A DNA stretch of 39,368 nt from Plakobranchus ocellatus (GCA_019648995.1 BLXT01005617.1:778499-817866), one strand, 5' to 3'. Shown: positions 9,101 through 23,700, counted from the first letter of the stretch. The notes: generated from the sequence alone by a model not told the origin. A program made the numbers and translations.

Positions 9101-12100
9101 CTGCCTCACACCTCTTTAAATGATTTGAAATCACTTTGCTCTCCTCCAGTTCTCAAGATGCATTTTGATCCCAGTATAAATTTCTAATTACTTTCAGATT
9201 TTTACCATCAATGTCTAATTTTTCTGGCATACAATACAACTCTATATGTTTTACTTTATCATAGGCCTTAGAACAATCAATGAAGCAGGAATAGAGATCT
9301 TTTTGCATTTCTCTACATACACCTTTCCATAAGCATTCACAAAGTAAATGTTGCATTTCTAGCCCCTTTATCAGGCATAAAGCTAAATTGCTTTGCGCAT
9401 ATTTCTGGTCTTAGAGTCTTCTAAGACTCTGTGCATCAAAACACATAATAGGATTTTTGTAAAATGATATATTAAATTGTTTGTTCCAAAAAGTTCACAT
9501 TCTGTTGCTCCTGGTGTTTTAGGCAATACTATAAAAACAGAGTTACAAAGATCTTCTGGAATTGTAACATTATCTTATATTGCATTAAGAAGTTTATTTG
9601 TTAGATCTATCCCTAGATTATCTAATGCTTTAGATGATTTTCGTATCATATGTTATATGGTCTTGTGGCTTTTGTATTTTTCATATTCTTTATGGCTTTA
9701 TCTATCTCTTCTTTAAGGATAGATGGACCCTCTATTATTTCAGGTTTTTTGCACCCATCATCCTAGAAAAGATTCTCAAAATAATCTGACACCTTTAGTT
9801 TTAGCATGTATGAATTTACTGTCTATATTCAGCTTTTACTCTGGTTTTCACTTCGTAGCTTTTTTGCTTTGGATTATATAGATTTGATTCTTTGCCAACA
9901 AATATTATTTTTTCCTGATTTTTTAAAAGCTATTTTTTAGCTTGCACCTCCTCCTATTGAGGAAGATGATGCCAGAAGAGGAATTCTCAGCCTTCTAAAG
10001 AGGGGACTTATCCCCCTTGCGGCCCAGTTGACCCTTGATCCTTTACCTGTCAAGCAAAAGTTGGTCCAGCTGCATGACCCTGAGATTTTTTCTAATATTT
10101 CATTGAATGACTTTTTTTAATATGTTTTTTTGGAGTCTCATATTTGTTATGACATAACAAAACATAACAAATATGGTTTACACTTCGTAGCTTTTTTGCT
10201 TTGGATTATATAGATTTGATTCTTTGCCAACAAATATTATTTTCTCCTGATTTTTTAAAAACTGTTTTTTTAGCTTGCACCTCCTCCTATTGAGGAAGAT
10301 GATGCCAGAAGAGGAATTCTCAGCCTTCTAGAGAGGGGACTTATCCCCCCTGCGGCCCAGTTGACCCTTGATCCTTCACCTGTCAAGCAAAAGTTGGTCC
10401 AGCTGCATGACCCTGAGGACAAAGGGAAACCCCAAGCCATTTATGGTAATACAACAGTATAAAGAATTTTTGGTAATAATAAATATGTTGAAAAAAGGAA
10501 ATTCTAAATTAATTCCTAAAAAGATCTAGCTGAAAAGAAAATACATATTGTGCATAGAAGAAACAAAATAAAGATTAATGGCTGTGAGATATTTATGAGA
10601 AAGTGAGACATTGGAAAGTCTTCAAAGAAGAAATCCCTCATTAGGCAAATGTTTCAGCCCGTAGGTCTGAGACTTTAAAACAGTGGTCTTACATCAAAGT
10701 CATGACTTCTAGGTGTCCTTCTGCTGCCTTTCAAGACCTTGGATTTGCATCTATCTTTTCATAGCTCTTTACTTAAGTCCTTATTTTTTTTCTCTTTTAC
10801 ATGTGTTCGCCTTTTCCATTTTATTTCATATGGTACTGCAAGTTTGGCCATAATTATTTGTTAAGAAGTAATGGAGTGGAATGCAATGTCAGTTCTCATT
10901 CCTGTGTCTTGTATGCCTAGAGATGTTTGTTCCATTCAGGGAGATCAGCTGAAGGTTCCATCACCATACCCATCCAGTAAGCTCCATGGATCTTTATGCT
11001 AGTAGCTCTTACACACCAGGATTTGTTTCTACTTTCTGGTGTGAATACTAATGCACTTGCCTCCTGTTAGACAGGCAGTTCTTTGGCTTCACATATATTG
11101 TTGTAACAACTTTGTTATGTCACCCTTTGAACCTGCCTTGGCTTAGCACAGCTTTGCAGTTAACTAAGAACATGTTCTCTAAACTGTTTGCCTTGGCGTG
11201 CAGGCATGTGCATACTCTTTTCCCCACTGCAATAAATTTATGTTGTAGGACAGAAGGTCCTATACAGCTTTAATTGATTCTTAATTCTTAAAGGAGCCAT
11301 GTGGCAAATCTCATTTCACGTAAGAGATCTCTGTAACGCATTTTCACAGCTTATACATTGTTCTTGTTGGGATTGATGAACTGCTCTTTGAATTCACATA
11401 GAGTCCTCTTCAAGTCTGATTTCATCTCTGAAAATAAATTACTGAAAATTATAAGATGTGGACCAAAATTAGTGATAAAAGCACAACCATTTGGAAGTCA
11501 ATTTTTAAGACTGGTTTTCTTTATTTCAAGTTTGCATAGCCCTCTCTTATATACTCAACAGAAACCAATGCAAACTGGGCTGTCATGAAGATTGATTCTA
11601 ATGACAACAATAAAGATCCTAAAGCAGCATTGACACAGATACCTTTTGTGCCTCCACGGCCTGCAGCCACTCCTGAAACCAGAACTGTCTCTGCTAAAAC
11701 AAGGAATTCTTCAGCAGGATCTCGCAACAAGGCAATCAAAACACCAGCATCAGTCAAAACATTTGAGATGCCATTGCAACCGCTGGTGAGTGGTCTTGTG
11801 CAAGTGAACGGCCCATAAAGTTTTGCGAAAAAATTTGTTTTTGGTCTCAATAAGTCACAATAAAGTTTTTATAAAAATCATTGAAAAAGATTTTCATAAG
11901 GCGTAAAATAAGATAAGTTTTTTGTTTATAATAAGAGACACTTAATAACTGCCTGAGACCAGTCTCTGTGAGTCAGAGTTCATCACAATTGAGAAAAAAA
12001 AATCAAGTTTCTTTTGAGCCTTTATTTAAAAGTTATAAAAGAAAATCAACTTAAACCTCTCACATTTTGGCACATAATCAACATACAGTGGAACACGTTT

Positions 12101-14655
12101 AAACCAAAAGTCTAGGGAGTATGATTTCTATTTTGGTTTAAACATATTTTAATTTAAGCATAGTGCATTAAATAAGTAAGATTAATAAAGGAGAGTGACC
12201 AGCTTCCGAAATATTCATTTAAATCAATCCCACCCATCGTCACACCACAATGTGAATGAACACACCTTTCCAGGAAGCTTTCTCTCTTTTCTATCCATTT
12301 CTCTATTGCCTTCTATTTCCTATTCAGTGGCTCTTGCGCCTGTTATTGGTGTAGAATAATAGAGCTTTCACAATTTCATCATCACCTAAGTAAGTTTTCC
12401 GGTCCTTGAGTCTCTACTTTTCCAATTTGATCATCACCTATGTTTTCCGATTCTGAAGTTTTCAACAAGAGAGATGGCTTTATTACCGGCTGTGATGCAA
12501 CAGTGTTTGTGTAGCTTAGCGCTGACAGGACCTAGACATCTAGGGAGTGTCTGGCACGGTCCCGCTGCATAACTGAGTGGTGGAAGAGAAGGGATGGGCA
12601 GGTGCGGTTTACCGCATATTTAATAAGAAAGAATAAGATGAAAAACAGAAAGCTCTTCAATTTCTTTTTGGTTTAGCTGTTTTTTTGGTTCAGCCGTTTT
12701 CGGTTTAGGTGTGGTCTACTGTATTTGTACCCAGTTTTCATCATTTCAATGTTCATCAGTTTCAGGCCATATCAATGGTTTTAAAAAGTTCAAAATGAGT
12801 CTTGTGATTCATTTGGATTGGTCTTAAGGTAATTGTAGATGTTAGTTATCACTAACAAGCATCACTGAGCCACATGGACGATGAAACATGACAAAATTTA
12901 TCTTATAGCAATAGGCCATCAAACTTTTACTGCACATTTTTTTTTGCACATTTATGTTCAATACCAAAAAAAAATAATTGGTTTGCTACCTTAATTACTG
13001 TTTATCACTTCAATTTTTGCTGGAAAGTGCAGACTAGGAAGGTAAACAATTGAAAAGATTTTCTTGTCACAAGCACTTCTTATCTCCTGGCTCAAACTTC
13101 CCTTTAGTATAAACAATATGAATATATGCTGTCGTAGTATGCATGGTTTATGAAAGGACAGTTTAATGATTTTAATTTAAATTATGATAAAACTTAACAA
13201 AAATTGAAAAATTGTAGTAATTCTGCCTGCCTTTGAAGTTATAAGATGCCATGCTTGAAATACATGCTTGATCTTGATAAACGATAAAATAATCACATGA
13301 AATTTGCTATCTTATTTCCATAAAATTAAAAGAAGTACTTAAAATTAATTGCATCTAGGTCAATTCTGTCATAAAAGAATTATTCAATTTCTAAAGTTTT
13401 AACAATAAATACTTTTGTTGCAAAAATTTCCCAACTCGATTGCAATCACTGTTTGGATATACAGGATTACAATGTTTCTGTAACATTTTCTTTGAAAAGA
13501 AAATTACTCTCTTAAGCATTTCTTTTAAACAAAAAATGTTTGTAGCTTTTAATGAATATTGCCTTAGTTAGGAATTCATTAACTTTGTTTTTGTGTCATG
13601 GCACTCTTTCTTCATAAACCATAAAATCTTCTAAGAGTAAGTATAATCACCACTTGACAAAAGTCAGTTGTAACCGTTTCTTTAAAAATTTCTGTCACTT
13701 TGCATTTTAATTTCATGAAGATTTCATAATAACAAATTCTATTATGTTGGTGAAAAAAAAGATACTATTTTTGGATCGCCAAAGATAAAGTAGATTAAAC
13801 ACTTGATTGCAATTCCATTGGAATGGACTATAACTTGGAGTTAAGAGTATCTCTATTATCCTGATTAAAAAATTCTTTTATGTTTGGGGTGTTAGATGGA
13901 GTGTCTTTTTAGAGGATTTCCTTTTTCATTACATCTTTCCCATGTTGCCATGCAACATCTTAATTTTGGTCTCAACGGAGAGGGTATCATGTTGAATCTT
14001 TTTGCAGCAATTAACTTTGCTTTATGTTCAAGGAATAACAAGACCAATAACAAAGGAAAAAAGCAAAAATAAATTTAATGAGTACCTAAGACAGTGTTAG
14101 TTTTAGACTAAGAAAAATAAGAGCTATCTATTCACTTTCAATCATTAGCTTGAATTTAATGAAGTAAAGGGGAGGGAAATATTCCTAATATCTTTTGAAC
14201 TTTGATTAATGAGAAATTTGAATTAATTAATTTTCGTTTTTCAAATCTACACTGTATTTCTGATGCAACGAAAGAACAAAAGAGTGACTTAACTATTACC
14301 ATTAGTGCTGTAGTTCTATTTGCTCAGACATTTTTTTCTTAAATACGTTCAAAGTAAATAGAGGGAGAGCTTTAGATGATAAAGCTATTCACTTGACATA
14401 GTTAGCACATATCAAAAACAAAAAAAAAACAAAACAAAAAAGCAACAACAACCTTCAAAAAGACTTTGCATGTTTACCATCTATGCTTTTATAAAAAGTT
14501 ACATGAAAATTGACTTTGTAACTGTAAAGTTTTATCATATCAGTGACATCTTTTAGAATGCAATAAAGCCATCTTTTTTTATTTGGAAAAAAAAACTAAA
14601 ATATCATATCCTTTACTGTGAATAAATAAGAGGGTGTTCTGTGTTTTGTTAATAT

Positions 14656-14692
<37 letters not shown>

Positions 14693-14725
14693 ATCTATCT
14701 ATATATATCTATATCTATATATCTA

Positions 14726-14790
<65 letters not shown>

Positions 14791-17700
14791 TATTTAAAGA
14801 AAAAATATACATCAAGGAATTAAATCATATTATTAAGAACAGTTCTTACACTATCTGACAAAAAAAAGTTCATCTGACAGAGGGGGAAAATGGATTTATG
14901 TTATGTTATTAACCAACTGTATTTGAAATTATCTTATATTTGAGATAATGTTATCTTAAATCAGCTGTATGATGATTGCCGATTTTTTTTTACCACATGT
15001 TGCATCAAATTGTGTGAATATAATTATTTACATAGGTAGCGCAGAATGATTATCTTAACAATGGCCTTCACAATATTTTTTTTTTATCCAGTGTAATATC
15101 ACCCATTTTGTTTCTGCTGAACGCCTCAGGTCTGCTAAAGTTCCTGATTGTTGATTATTTTTAAACTTATCTAAATTCGAAATTTGGATCCAATTCTTTA
15201 CATTTTCAGGAGCAAAAAAAAAAAAAAAATGGATTCTGCCCTGGATTTTATGAATGTTATTGTTTGTGTGAACTAGAATTTCGATGGTCACATTTTTTTT
15301 TTTTCATTCTTGGGATGAAAATACATTTTACATATTTCTTAGGTTTTTTCCTGAGGAGATATTTAGATTGATTTTTCATTGTTTCACGTTTCAGTTCCCA
15401 GTGCTTGTTCAGGTTTAAAGAAATTTTTAACTTTTCTTCATTATCCGTTTTTTTTGCCCTGGAAAATGGCATTAACATATTCATTTTTCTCTAACTGCAA
15501 AAGCTTTATCTATGCCTGAATAGAGAATGATAGTTTGGAAAATTTTTCTGTAATTTTTCTGCTACTAGTTGCCTTGACAATAGTTCTTTTTTTGCTCTGT
15601 TCTCCTCACTGTATCATGTTCCAACTTGATTTATATCCACTTACATATGCTTTTACTCTTTACTCTTTTGCATGAAGGGTCATCTCAACAAAATTCAAGG
15701 TTCAAACAATAAATTGTCTCCTCAAGTGTCAATTTACTAATTTTCTGAACCCATTTACAAGTACTGACTTCATCATAAATAAATCAACTCTATCTCTTAT
15801 ATTTCGTTGATGTGAATAGTTTATAACTTCATTTTTACACCTTTGAAATCAATGAATGTGTGCAAAGAATGCTGTATGTCCTTACAGCAACACTATTTTT
15901 CTTACCTTTCCACAGGTAGATTTGGAATATTCAGCAATTTTTTTAAAATTTCATTTATCAAAATATTTTTGCCTTTGTATATTCTTCACAGATTACTATA
16001 ACATGCATGAAACTCTTTTATTGATTCATTCTCTTGTACATAGATCTATATGTGTGACACGTTTTGCTGGTTTAGGGCATAAGGTATTCAGGTCTATATT
16101 TAGATATTTGTTCGTAAAATGAACCACCTCTTTTGGTCAAATTTTGCATCGCCTGTTCTGTTTTCTTTCTTTTTTTTCTTTTTGAATTGTTATTATTCAA
16201 TCTGGCAAGGTTCAGTAAGGAATCTCTGTTTAAAAATACTCTTTTGTCTTTTTTCTTAAAAAAAAAAACAAGACAAACAAAACCCCTAAATTTACAGAGG
16301 AATGTTCACTTTCAACTTAATATTCTCAATAAAATGACTCTCTGCTTCATGTCTTCCATTGATGCTTTGATGAGTATATCTCAGTCAAAAATCATCTGAC
16401 TGACATAAAATTAAATTTGAGACATGTGCAATAAAATGGCATAGTAAACCAAAACACCCTGAGGATATCTAAGCTTTAAACGGACAGAATGCTTCACATA
16501 ATTTTAAAACTGTTCCAGTGATGCGTGGATGAGTATATCTCAGCCAAAAATTATCCAGTTGACATGAAATTGAAATCAAATAAAATTTTAGACGAGCTGT
16601 AAAATGGCATTGTAACTCAAAACACTGTAAGGGCACCCTAAGCTCTTTACTGACAGAATGTGTCACATAGTTTTAAAACTACTCCAAATGAGTTGGATGT
16701 CGCAAATGACAGTAATGTTAAAATAAAAATTTCATTAATTACTTTTTTCTTTACATAACTATTTAAAAATGTTTAAAACTGTAAATGATCAGCAGATAAT
16801 CAATCTAATTCAAGCTTTGACAAATAGCAACAAAATTATTGCTTTCAAAAGGCAACCATTCCGACATTCAACTCATTTAGATTGTTAACAAAGAATATAA
16901 GCATACATGTATTTTTTTTCCACCAGGACAAATGCAGTTTTTCCTTTTTTGACTTTATTTGATTATTGTAAACATTTTTATCCAACTAAACGCTTTTCTG
17001 TACTAATAATGCAACTGTTTCAGAATAAAGTAACTTGCAACATAATCAAGAATGACTGATGATTAAATATTTACTATTTTTTTTAGAAAAGACAGAATAA
17101 AAAAAAACTTATTTCTCATGTACCATCTGAGTGGCAGATGTGTTAAAATGTGCCTAATTTAAATGTAGAATAGATTACTCATTAATTCCACCAATATTTT
17201 TAATCAAGTTGTTAAAGAAAATGTATAGTTACATTTGAACAAAAAAATGCTAAAAGTAATTGTTGAGAACAATGAACATGTACTTTTTGATCAAATGTTA
17301 TTTGTAGTTTGTTATTGCTAACATACATTTTCAAAGTACCTAAGATAGTGTGATTTGTAGTGCATTTAAAAATATATCCAACTTTTTTTTACATTTACTA
17401 CCAGCCTCCACCCACTACCCCTGCCAGTAGTGATCTGAAACATGCTGCCCACAAATTTGCAGTACAGCATGGCAAGACCAGAGACAATCAGCCAGAGTTT
17501 CTCACATTCAAGCAACATTATTGTCTTACATGGGGAGGGTGTGTTGATACTAGTTATCCCTATCCTCATTGTAATAATAACAAAAAAAAAAGTAACATTG
17601 CTTTCTTAATTATGTTTTCAAAATCTTTTTCACAATGATTCAGAAGTAACTGTATACCATTTTATCATCATCATCTCCACTTTTTTTTGTCAATATAATT

Positions 17701-20700
17701 GCAAAGAAAATCTGGCCAATTGTGTGTGTGAAATTATGCTTCATTTTCAGTGCTATTACAATAATCAAGATTTTTCTATTTCATATTTTTTTTCCAAGGA
17801 TATCATTATCTTTGTTGTCATTTTATTTCCTGACTTGCTCAAAATCATTCTTAAAATCTACTTTATCATTTTTGTAATTTGAAAATGCTCTCTTTCTGCA
17901 AAAATCCATATGCATGCAGCTATTTTCTTACAAAATTCGTCTTTTCACTTCTATAATAGAATAGTGACTATGATTCGCCATTTGGAGAGAATGCTGACCT
18001 CATTTGCTATACCAATAGCTTTTATTCACGGAGACAGGTTTGTTAAAAACTTTATTGTTGAAAACTATAAATGTAGAAGAAAACAATTTGCTGTTATTAT
18101 TTTCTTGGTTGATTAGTTTATGTGGAACAGAGAAAAGCCCTGACATATTGTTATGGATAAAGATATCACGCCTTTAAAAAATCTTTGTCACGAACACCAG
18201 AAATAAAAGGTTGATAATACCTCTGATGTAGGACGTTGAGTTCTTTAGATCTATATAGACCTAGCTGGAAAAATAACGGAACTCTGGAGATTGTGTGAAG
18301 AACTAAAAAAACTGAGTTTATTTAACTCAACAGCAGGAAATCAAATCAAACAATATTCACATAGGCCGTCGATAAGAAAACTAGATCTAGCTCTAAAAAA
18401 TCTGCGTAATCGCTATACAATAATCTTACTGCAATCTCTATAATCTCTGTGATCTCTATAAACTCTGAGTACTCTCTCTATGAACTTTCTGCCTACTCTC
18501 TGTCTTCTCTGTGTGATCTCCGTGTGATACTGGTATATCTCTGTGTCTCCCCTTCACCAACCTTCTCCCGGTATTTATAGCTTTTTCAAAAGAAAACTCT
18601 ACAAATTTCTGGAAATCTATCCCATAATGCAAGCGTACAATGTTCTAAAATATAGATCTAGAACATTACATCATAATCCTAAAATAACATAAAAGCAGTC
18701 TTCAAAAAGACATTAGGAAAAAACCCCTGGGCTAAAAATAGAACATGAGTCACGTTCGCTTACGTAATGAATTCTCCTTCGCTTTGCATAAATTAACTCT
18801 CCTAAACTGGTTCTTTCTAGAACTCTCGAGTTGACTTACGTTCAATAACAAACCCTAAGTCTAGTTTTTGTTACAATCTTTTTATATTATGTCTACTATA
18901 GGACTAAAATTAGATTGAAATTTTGTCATGGAGCATTTCACAAGTTTTTATTCTTTTTGCCAATATTCTCTAAGATATCTGTATAACTGGTTGTGTAAAA
19001 TCTTCAAAAAGTCCTTTAGCCTATACATATAAGTGTGTGTGTGTGTGCGTGCGCATGCATGCACATGTATGGGCGCCTACATTTTTTTTTAATGGTACAG
19101 AAAACTATCATTTGTATCATCTGTTTTGAAAATTTAGAGATTAAAGAAGGAGCAAATGGATGAGTATTTGGATTAAGGATTGTTATTGCTGATATTTCTT
19201 ATCTTCTGAAGACTGGCTGACCTATCTATGGAGTTTGAATTAGAAAAGGCCCCTGGTGTGGCTGATTTGCTCAGTGTAATCATCAACAGAGAGGACGTGG
19301 AGGCTGTGATCAACAAACCTGTAAATAATCATGAAAACTGTGATATATTTATTAAAATTTTCACAAACTACCACCTTTATCCAAAGTGACATCATCAATT
19401 TCGGTCCTTAAAACAATTACCACTTTCAAATAATTATAATTCACTTTTTCTTGTAGAAAAAAACAAATAATTAATTGGACTGAAATTGCCTTTTGTTCAT
19501 TATAATTTACAAAACCATCAAATTTTAATAAAGTAACATAATCAGCTTCTATTTGTTGTCACAGAATAGGTGTCAGTTGATTTCAAAAATGATTTTGGGT
19601 GAAAAACCGCCAGTACTACCAGTATTATCAGTAGTTACTGGCTGCTTTCATTTTTTACAAGCAGTAATGCAGAAGTGCAAACTCTGTTCTTTTTTTCCCT
19701 TCTATTTGTCTTCTTCAATTTGCCTAACAGCGTTCACTTAAATAGAGTAAAATTATATTGTGGGAATGATGTAATACATCTTGTTTGTTCGTAAGGGTCG
19801 AAGATTTGTAGGTATGAATGGAAATGAGATTGCAGCAACCCAAATCCAGTCCTCTTGGCGGCGTTACAGAGAACGGTCTCAGTACTTGGAGTACAGACGC
19901 CTGAAATGGGCTGCAGGAGTGATTGCCATCTCATGGGTTATGCACATCAAGATGGCCAAGATGCGCCAGCAATTGAAACGCACACGTTTGGATCATCTGG
20001 CTGCTTTTAGAAGAAGGGCAAAAGTGAGTGAGTGGTTTGGACGAAAAAAGTGTAAGAGAAGAGAAAATAAGGGCTAATCTTAGTGTTTTGTGAATTTGCT
20101 GTTAAATTTGAATAGGTTTTTTTCTTTTTACTAGTACACTTTTTGTAGTGTATAATTGCTAACAGTAATAAATAGTGAGTGGCTGTAAGGTAAAGATTAA
20201 CCAAGCAGAAATAACTCGTGAGTACTGGGATTTTTTATTCAAATCACATAGATCAATATTAATTATATTGAAGAAAGTCATTAATCTGAGTTTTAAGTGG
20301 TACATGAGTGATTTTTGGGTGAAAATTGGTAAATAAGTAAAAATTGTCACTTCTTGCCAAATAATCTGTTTTGTATATTTCATTTTTAAAACTGTAATTA
20401 CATAATATGACAAATGAGCGGCCCTCCAGAAAATCGCAGTCTCGCGGCCCCAAATGCGGCCGCGTTTTTTGCCAAGAATCTCAAGAAATTGCATTTTTTG
20501 CAATTTTCTGCAATAATGTGAAATTTTAAAGAAAAACAAAAATAATCAAGGTTTTTTTAAAGTCACATAAGAGAAAGTAGTATTTTTTTTGATAGACAGT
20601 CGCTTCTAAAGGTAACCATTTAATTTGTTTAGTGAAGTAGCGAAAATTGAAATCACTCTAGCTTAATCCACGTGTTATTTACAGCTTCAGTAGGCCACTC

Positions 20701-23700
20701 AAATACACAGACAAGACGACATTCATTCATTGTTTAGTGTTCAGGTCACTTGTAGCAGTAGATTTTTCCTCAGGCATTCATCATGGACAAATATAATAGA
20801 AGTCTAATCTGAAACATAGTGTTAAGACGACAGCAATGGATCGTCACAGTGAGTTTGCCATAGACATCTTTTTGTCAGGTGATAAACAGCTATTGCATTA
20901 CTTTACAGATGGTGCAATATTGTTTTGGACCACCATTCAACGTCCAGTATTTCTGCACACTGCACAACTGACAAATATAGAGAACAGTGGTGAGATTTGT
21001 CCACCCCAGCAAAGCTGCAGACAATAATAACCCTTGCAGGGTCATGCATTCTGTTCAAATGTCAACGCCATCACTGAACCCTCATCTTTTCTGTATCCAA
21101 TGACCTTCCTAAAATGCCAGCTCTTGCCAAGCCACTTGTTTGTTCAGCAATCTCTCGAACAATCTCTCAACCATCCTTTTATAACCAGTGCCCACAGCTA
21201 TCAGAAAATCTTGTCATGTAATTCTCAGGTTTTTTAGGTCAATATTACACAAACAATCCATGCCAGGAAAGAATAAAAGCTACTGTCTCATGTAATCAGG
21301 GTAGCTAAAAACGTTGACTGATCAAATACTCTCATTTATCCCCTACTTAATACATAAACACTCTGGAAGTTTCCAGTGACATTCCAAGCTTATTTGGTCT
21401 CTAGGTTACAATCCAACAACTTTTTGTAAACAATGTTATTGCATGTTCGAAAATCTTCTAAACACCCTAGATCTAAAAAAAATAAACAAAGCTAAAAATA
21501 CTTATAACACTGTTAAACTAAAATAAGCCTAGGTTATGTCGATTTAGAATTGACGGTGTATTGCAAGCAAGCAAGGCTAGATCAAATACGAGGGACGTCC
21601 GAAAAGAAACAGGAAAAGGGGCATAATTCTTGAATCAATCCATATTTTTTAATTCTGTAAACGGGAAACACCAGTACAACAAATTAACTTTCACGGTGCG
21701 CAGTTTCAGCATCATGAAAGCACTATTGAACACTACCGGTTCCAATATGGCTACCCCCATCAAAGAGTGGTCAAAGCTGGAGGCCAGAGCTGTTGTGCAT
21801 TTTTTGTTTTCAAAAGGAACAAAACCTTCTGAAATTCACAAACAAATAGCAGAAACATATGGTGAGGGTGCTATGTCAAGATCTAGAGTGTATCAATGGT
21901 GTACTTGGTTTGGGGAGGGCTGAACCAGTCTAGGTGATGAGCCAAAGTCTGGTCGCCCGAAAACATCGACCAACGAGGAGAACACAACTCGTGTTGACGA
22001 ACTCATTAGATGTGACAGGAGGATGAAGATACGCGAAATTGCTTTGAAACTCGAAATTCCAAAGAGTACAGTTCACGAAATAGTCCATGACACTTTGGGA
22101 TATTGGAAGGTGTCTGCAAGATGGGTTCCAAAAATGTTAACGGAGGATCACAAGCTTCAAAGGGTTGAAATTTCGCAACGCCTTCTGCAGCGATGCCAAC
22201 AGGACAATGGAGATGAAGATACGATGCATATTGGTGTAGGGCCTGGTGGAGACTTTCAAGCAAACAATAACCTCTTTGACAATCTGATTACTGGTGATGA
22301 AACTTGGGTCCATCTGAATACCCCAGAGACAAAGCGCGACTCCATGACTTGGAAAGATCCATCCTTTCCCGTCACCAAAAAGTACAAAGTGCAGAGGTCC
22401 GCAGCTAAAGTGATGGCTACCGTGTTCTGGGATGCGAAAGGTGTGATCCTCTTAGACATTTTGCCACAGGGTCAGTGTATCAATGCTGCCCGATACTGCA
22501 ACACTCTTGTCCGCCTTAAAGAAGCAATTTGTCGCAAAAGACCTGGGCTCTTGAGAAGGGGTGTTGTGCTTCAGCACGATAATGCGACCCCTCATTCAGC
22601 AAACCTTACACAGCAATGGCTGCAGCGCTACGGTTGGGAAATTCTTCCTCATCCTGCCCACAGTCCAGACCTGGCACCCTCTGACTTTCATTTGTTTGGA
22701 CCCTTGAAGTGCCATTTAGGAGGCATGGCTTTTGAGACAGAAGATGACCTCATCAGTGAATTGAGGAATTGGTTTGATAATCTTGACGTTGATTTCTTTC
22801 GAGTGAGTATCAATTCGCTGCTGTCGCGCGGGCAAAAATTCATCGATCTCCACGGGGATTACGTTGAGAAGTAGTGGAAGAGTGAACTTCAATCTGTTGG
22901 AGTTTCAAATTTATCTGATCAAAACTCTTTGAGTTATGCCCCTTTTCCTGTTTCTTTTCGGACATCCCTCGTATGAGGTGTTCTGAGTCAATAGATGTGG
23001 AATTCATAAAATTTGTCAAAGAGTTGTTGTTAGAGCCATAGCCCAATAAAACATGACGATTTTAAAAGTTAGCTTATTGAATTTCAAAATACCACAAAAT
23101 GTTTTCATCAAAATATAAAGCTTAATGCTAGTAGTGTAAAAGAACATCAAGGTAATTTGTTCAATATCTGCTGTGGTTTTTTTTTTACATTCTGATGTAA
23201 TCTTCTGAAAAAATTATTTTCCAGACATTCTCAGCATCCTGGGACCGCATCAAAAACTCAAGAAGAACTGTCATTCATGTCCCATCCCTTGGGTATAGCC
23301 AGTCTGTACGAGATACAATTACAGATTTTGGCATTAGGCAGAACACTCAAATGGCCAGGCTTTGCGACATCAAGGGTCAGCTTGCTTATCACTGAAACAA
23401 TATCCTTTGTTATTCCTCCATTTAGTATACATCAGTTTTTTTTGTACAGTTGATTAAGGAAAATGTGGCTGTTTTTGCATATGTGTGTAAAAAAAGAACT
23501 TGAGATATGTGGGATGGTTTGTATCATGTTTTTTATATATCATTTGATTAGCTTACCTATTGTATCATTCATCTTTATTTTATCTTTTTTTTTTAATTGT
23601 AACATTCAAACAGTAACTGCAAAGAAAAGACAACATGTGTGATTGATTTTTATTTCATTTACACAGATCAAATTTTTATATTGTTAAGACTTACATGATG

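Larger units (their letters stand above)
21589..22971 (+). mobile_element. Full-length mariner-like element (DD34D)
   Basis: The 38-bp terminal inverted repeats 21589-21626 and 22934-22971 (starting CGAGGGAYGTCCGAAAAGAA) differ at one base. The TA target duplication lies at 21587-21588 and 22972-22973. The element is 1383 bp and encodes one transposase in the same orientation as IQCH, inside intron 12. The near-identical ends and the single disabling change suggest recent insertion. Confidence 0.95.

Noticed and set aside
9941-10120. Upstream exon 7 copy as a mutually exclusive alternative exon
   Set aside because: It has no usable donor and ends in a stop codon, so it cannot replace exon 7 in a full-length product.
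11521-11850. Minus-strand 109-codon frame
   Set aside because: It is the reverse shadow of IQCH exon 8, which has splice sites and correct phase on the + strand.
14634-14858. Tyr/Ile-repeat protein
   Set aside because: A translation of the TA/CTAT microsatellite.
20159-20539. 126-codon minus-strand frame near the NotI-containing patch
   Set aside because: No domain, low-complexity AT-rich ends, and it lies wholly inside an IQCH intron.
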